64,000 nt of DNA, taken from an uncultured Bacilli bacterium. Its GTDB lineage: Bacteria; Bacillota_I; Bacilli_A; RF39; UBA660. Numbering within the stretch: the first letter of the stretch is position 1; every line of letters starts with the position of its first letter. The stretch covers positions 10,231-74,230 of the forward strand of contig CAKPCJ010000002.1 of the NCBI GenBank assembly GCA_934141575.1, written 5' to 3'. A model generated the notes under the pieces. It worked only from the letters and a program-made list of their open reading frames with translations, was not told the DNA's origin and did not search any database. The translations under genes were made by a program, and so were the position numbers. Shown here piece after piece: positions 62,948 to 64,000 of this stretch.

Positions 62948-63998
62948 CTACCATTTCGTTAATATAATCTTTATATTCATCACTATTAACATCAATACTA
63001 GAATTTATAATATTATCGACTTCACTAACATTGTTAGTATAATAATCATAATAACCACCTGTATGATAAATACTAAATACATAAAAATCTTTATTTTCAT
63101 CAAATTTATTTGAAAGATCATTTAATATAAAATCAACTAATTTATTCTGAATTTCACTACCTATATAATTAAACTTAATCGATATATCATCGCTAACAGG
63201 ACCATTCAAATATATATCAATAACCTCTCTATCAACTATTATTTTTTTTATCATTGAAGCTCTTTTATTCAAAATATAATTTGACAAATCATTAGACATA
63301 TCACAAGGAAGCTTATACTTCTTATACTTATTATTTTTATACTCATATATTTCAATACTACAAGTTGAAGTTCCCTCTTTTTTTAATATATCATCTTGCT
63401 TTGAAATATCACTTAATATTCTTTTTATTTTTGAATCAGGTTTGTATAAATATCCATTTAACCCAATTGCTACTTTGTCAGTTGAAAGAACTTTCTTTAT
63501 TTCCTTTTCAAAATAGTCATTGCTATAATATTTATTAATTAGTTCATTATATACTTTTTCACTTACTCCAGCCGTTTTACTATAGTAAACTTTATCAATA
63601 TAGAAAGACACAGAAATTTGAACTATATCCTCTTCTTCATCATTGATAGAATTATTTAACATTAGTTTCAAAGTTTCATTAATAAAATCTTTATTAGTAG
63701 ATGTTATTTCCTTATACATAAAATCATATGTATTATTTTCAATTACAACTTTATCTATTTTTGAAGAAGATAATATAGTATTTTTATCATAATTATTAAC
63801 AATAAATTGTTCTAGTGCACATAATCCATATATTAATGAAAATGATATAACAAAGTATAAAAGTGATAATCCAATTCTTTTTATTCCTCTTTTAGTTACT
63901 AAATCATAAACAAAATAGTATGTAATAAGTAATGCCAAGAATAAGAGAAGTACTAATAAAGAAGATAGTCCATTAAAAGTTAATGCAAAAAATACAAA
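62931..63998 (-). CDS. Membrane protein of unknown function (5' partial)
   Basis: At least 355 residues; the frame is open to the right edge of the window, and the residues before the TTG at 63938 are hydrophobic and in frame, so the real start lies outside. Two or more membrane helices at the N-terminal end are followed by an external region rich in Asp, Asn, Tyr and Lys, and an acidic C terminus. No domain recognised. It overlaps the GntR gene by 17 nt and appears to be the first gene seen of this ABC operon. Confidence 0.65.
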   Translation of the reverse strand, partial: FVFFALTFNGLSSLLVLLLFLALLITYYFVYDLVTKRGIKRIGLSLLYFVISFSLIYGLCALEQFIVNNYDKNTILSSSKIDKVVIENNTYDFMYKEITSTNKDFINETLKLMLNNSINDEEEDIVQISVSFYIDKVYYSKTAGVSEKVYNELINKYYSNDYFEKEIKKVLSTDKVAIGLNGYLYKPDSKIKRILSDISKQDDILKKEGTSTCSIEIYEYKNNKYKKYKLPCDMSNDLSNYILNKRASMIKKIIVDREVIDIYLNGPVSDDISIKFNYIGSEIQNKLVDFILNDLSNKFDENKDFYVFSIYHTGGYYDYYTNNVSEVDNIINSSIDVNSDEYKDYINEMVDEEYE

Positions 63999-64000
63999 AA

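Noticed and set aside
1..64000. CRISPR array, prophage or insertion sequence
   Set aside because: No spaced direct repeats, transposase, integrase or phage structural genes were seen.

Overview
This window is a stretch of A+T-rich chromosome (roughly three quarters A+T by eye) from a low-GC Firmicutes/Mollicutes-type bacterium, most like the uncultured gut Bacilli related to the RF39 or Acholeplasma lineages. Supporting signs are a class A penicillin-binding protein and FtsW (so it makes peptidoglycan), a short 980-residue SMC of the length seen in Mollicutes, a glmS self-cleaving ribozyme typical of Firmicutes, GGAGG/GGTGA ribosome binding sites, and two tiny proteins resembling Bacillus spore-associated families (YjcZ and Cse60). 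Several genes, including the DUF4186, YmfF-like and 738-residue surface protein genes, end in TGA where the protein should end, so TGA reads as stop here. The lineage placement is inference.

Layout. 1-9.7 kb: end of a class A PBP, holA, a small membrane protein, an asymmetric pair of ABC exporters, a predicted HELLH metallopeptidase, a DUF4186 protein and an HD-domain phosphohydrolase. 9.7-12.3 kb: four single genes of unusual type (protein-kinase-like, ART-like, degenerate kinase-like, unknown). 12.4-18.8 kb: tRNA-Leu, scpB-scpA, a repeat-bearing tail-anchored protein, an RNHCP zinc-ribbon protein, a CDF cation transporter and polA. 18.8-24.6 kb: an accessory block holding a roughly 1300-residue protein with a CCA/OAS-like nucleotidyltransferase C terminus and a possible ART-like middle, a ParB-like protein, a GNAT acetyltransferase and a broken GNAT. 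24.6-34.3 kb: comEC-comEA, ftsW, a YjcZ-like peptide, def, smc-rnc, yidD and a metal-binding-type lipoprotein that lacks its usual histidines. 34.3-45.9 kb: an Mbeg1-like hydrolase, a rhodanese lipoprotein, tRNA-Ser, a YmfH/YmfF-type M16 peptidase pair, deoD, two unknowns, ftsK/spoIIIE, two small spore-type genes, and glmS under a glmS ribozyme. 46-55.8 kb: the SPFH/NfeD pair, a three-gene membrane operon with a trypsin-fold protein lacking catalytic residues, a C26 glutamine-amidotransferase-type hydrolase, and an operon joining an IspH-polyprenyl synthase fusion to three secreted or membrane proteins. 55.8-64 kb: a diguanylate cyclase, two ABC systems, a DUF308 protein, a YtxH protein, a YtrA-type GntR regulator and a partial membrane protein.

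Working together: smc/scpA/scpB and ftsK serve chromosome segregation; PBP, FtsW, GlmS and the isoprenoid fusion feed wall synthesis; ComEA/ComEC suggest DNA uptake. The most distinctive items are the NTase/ART-like giant protein, the IspH-prenyl synthase fusion, the kinase/ART-like cluster, and several proteins that keep a known fold but have lost catalytic or ligand residues.
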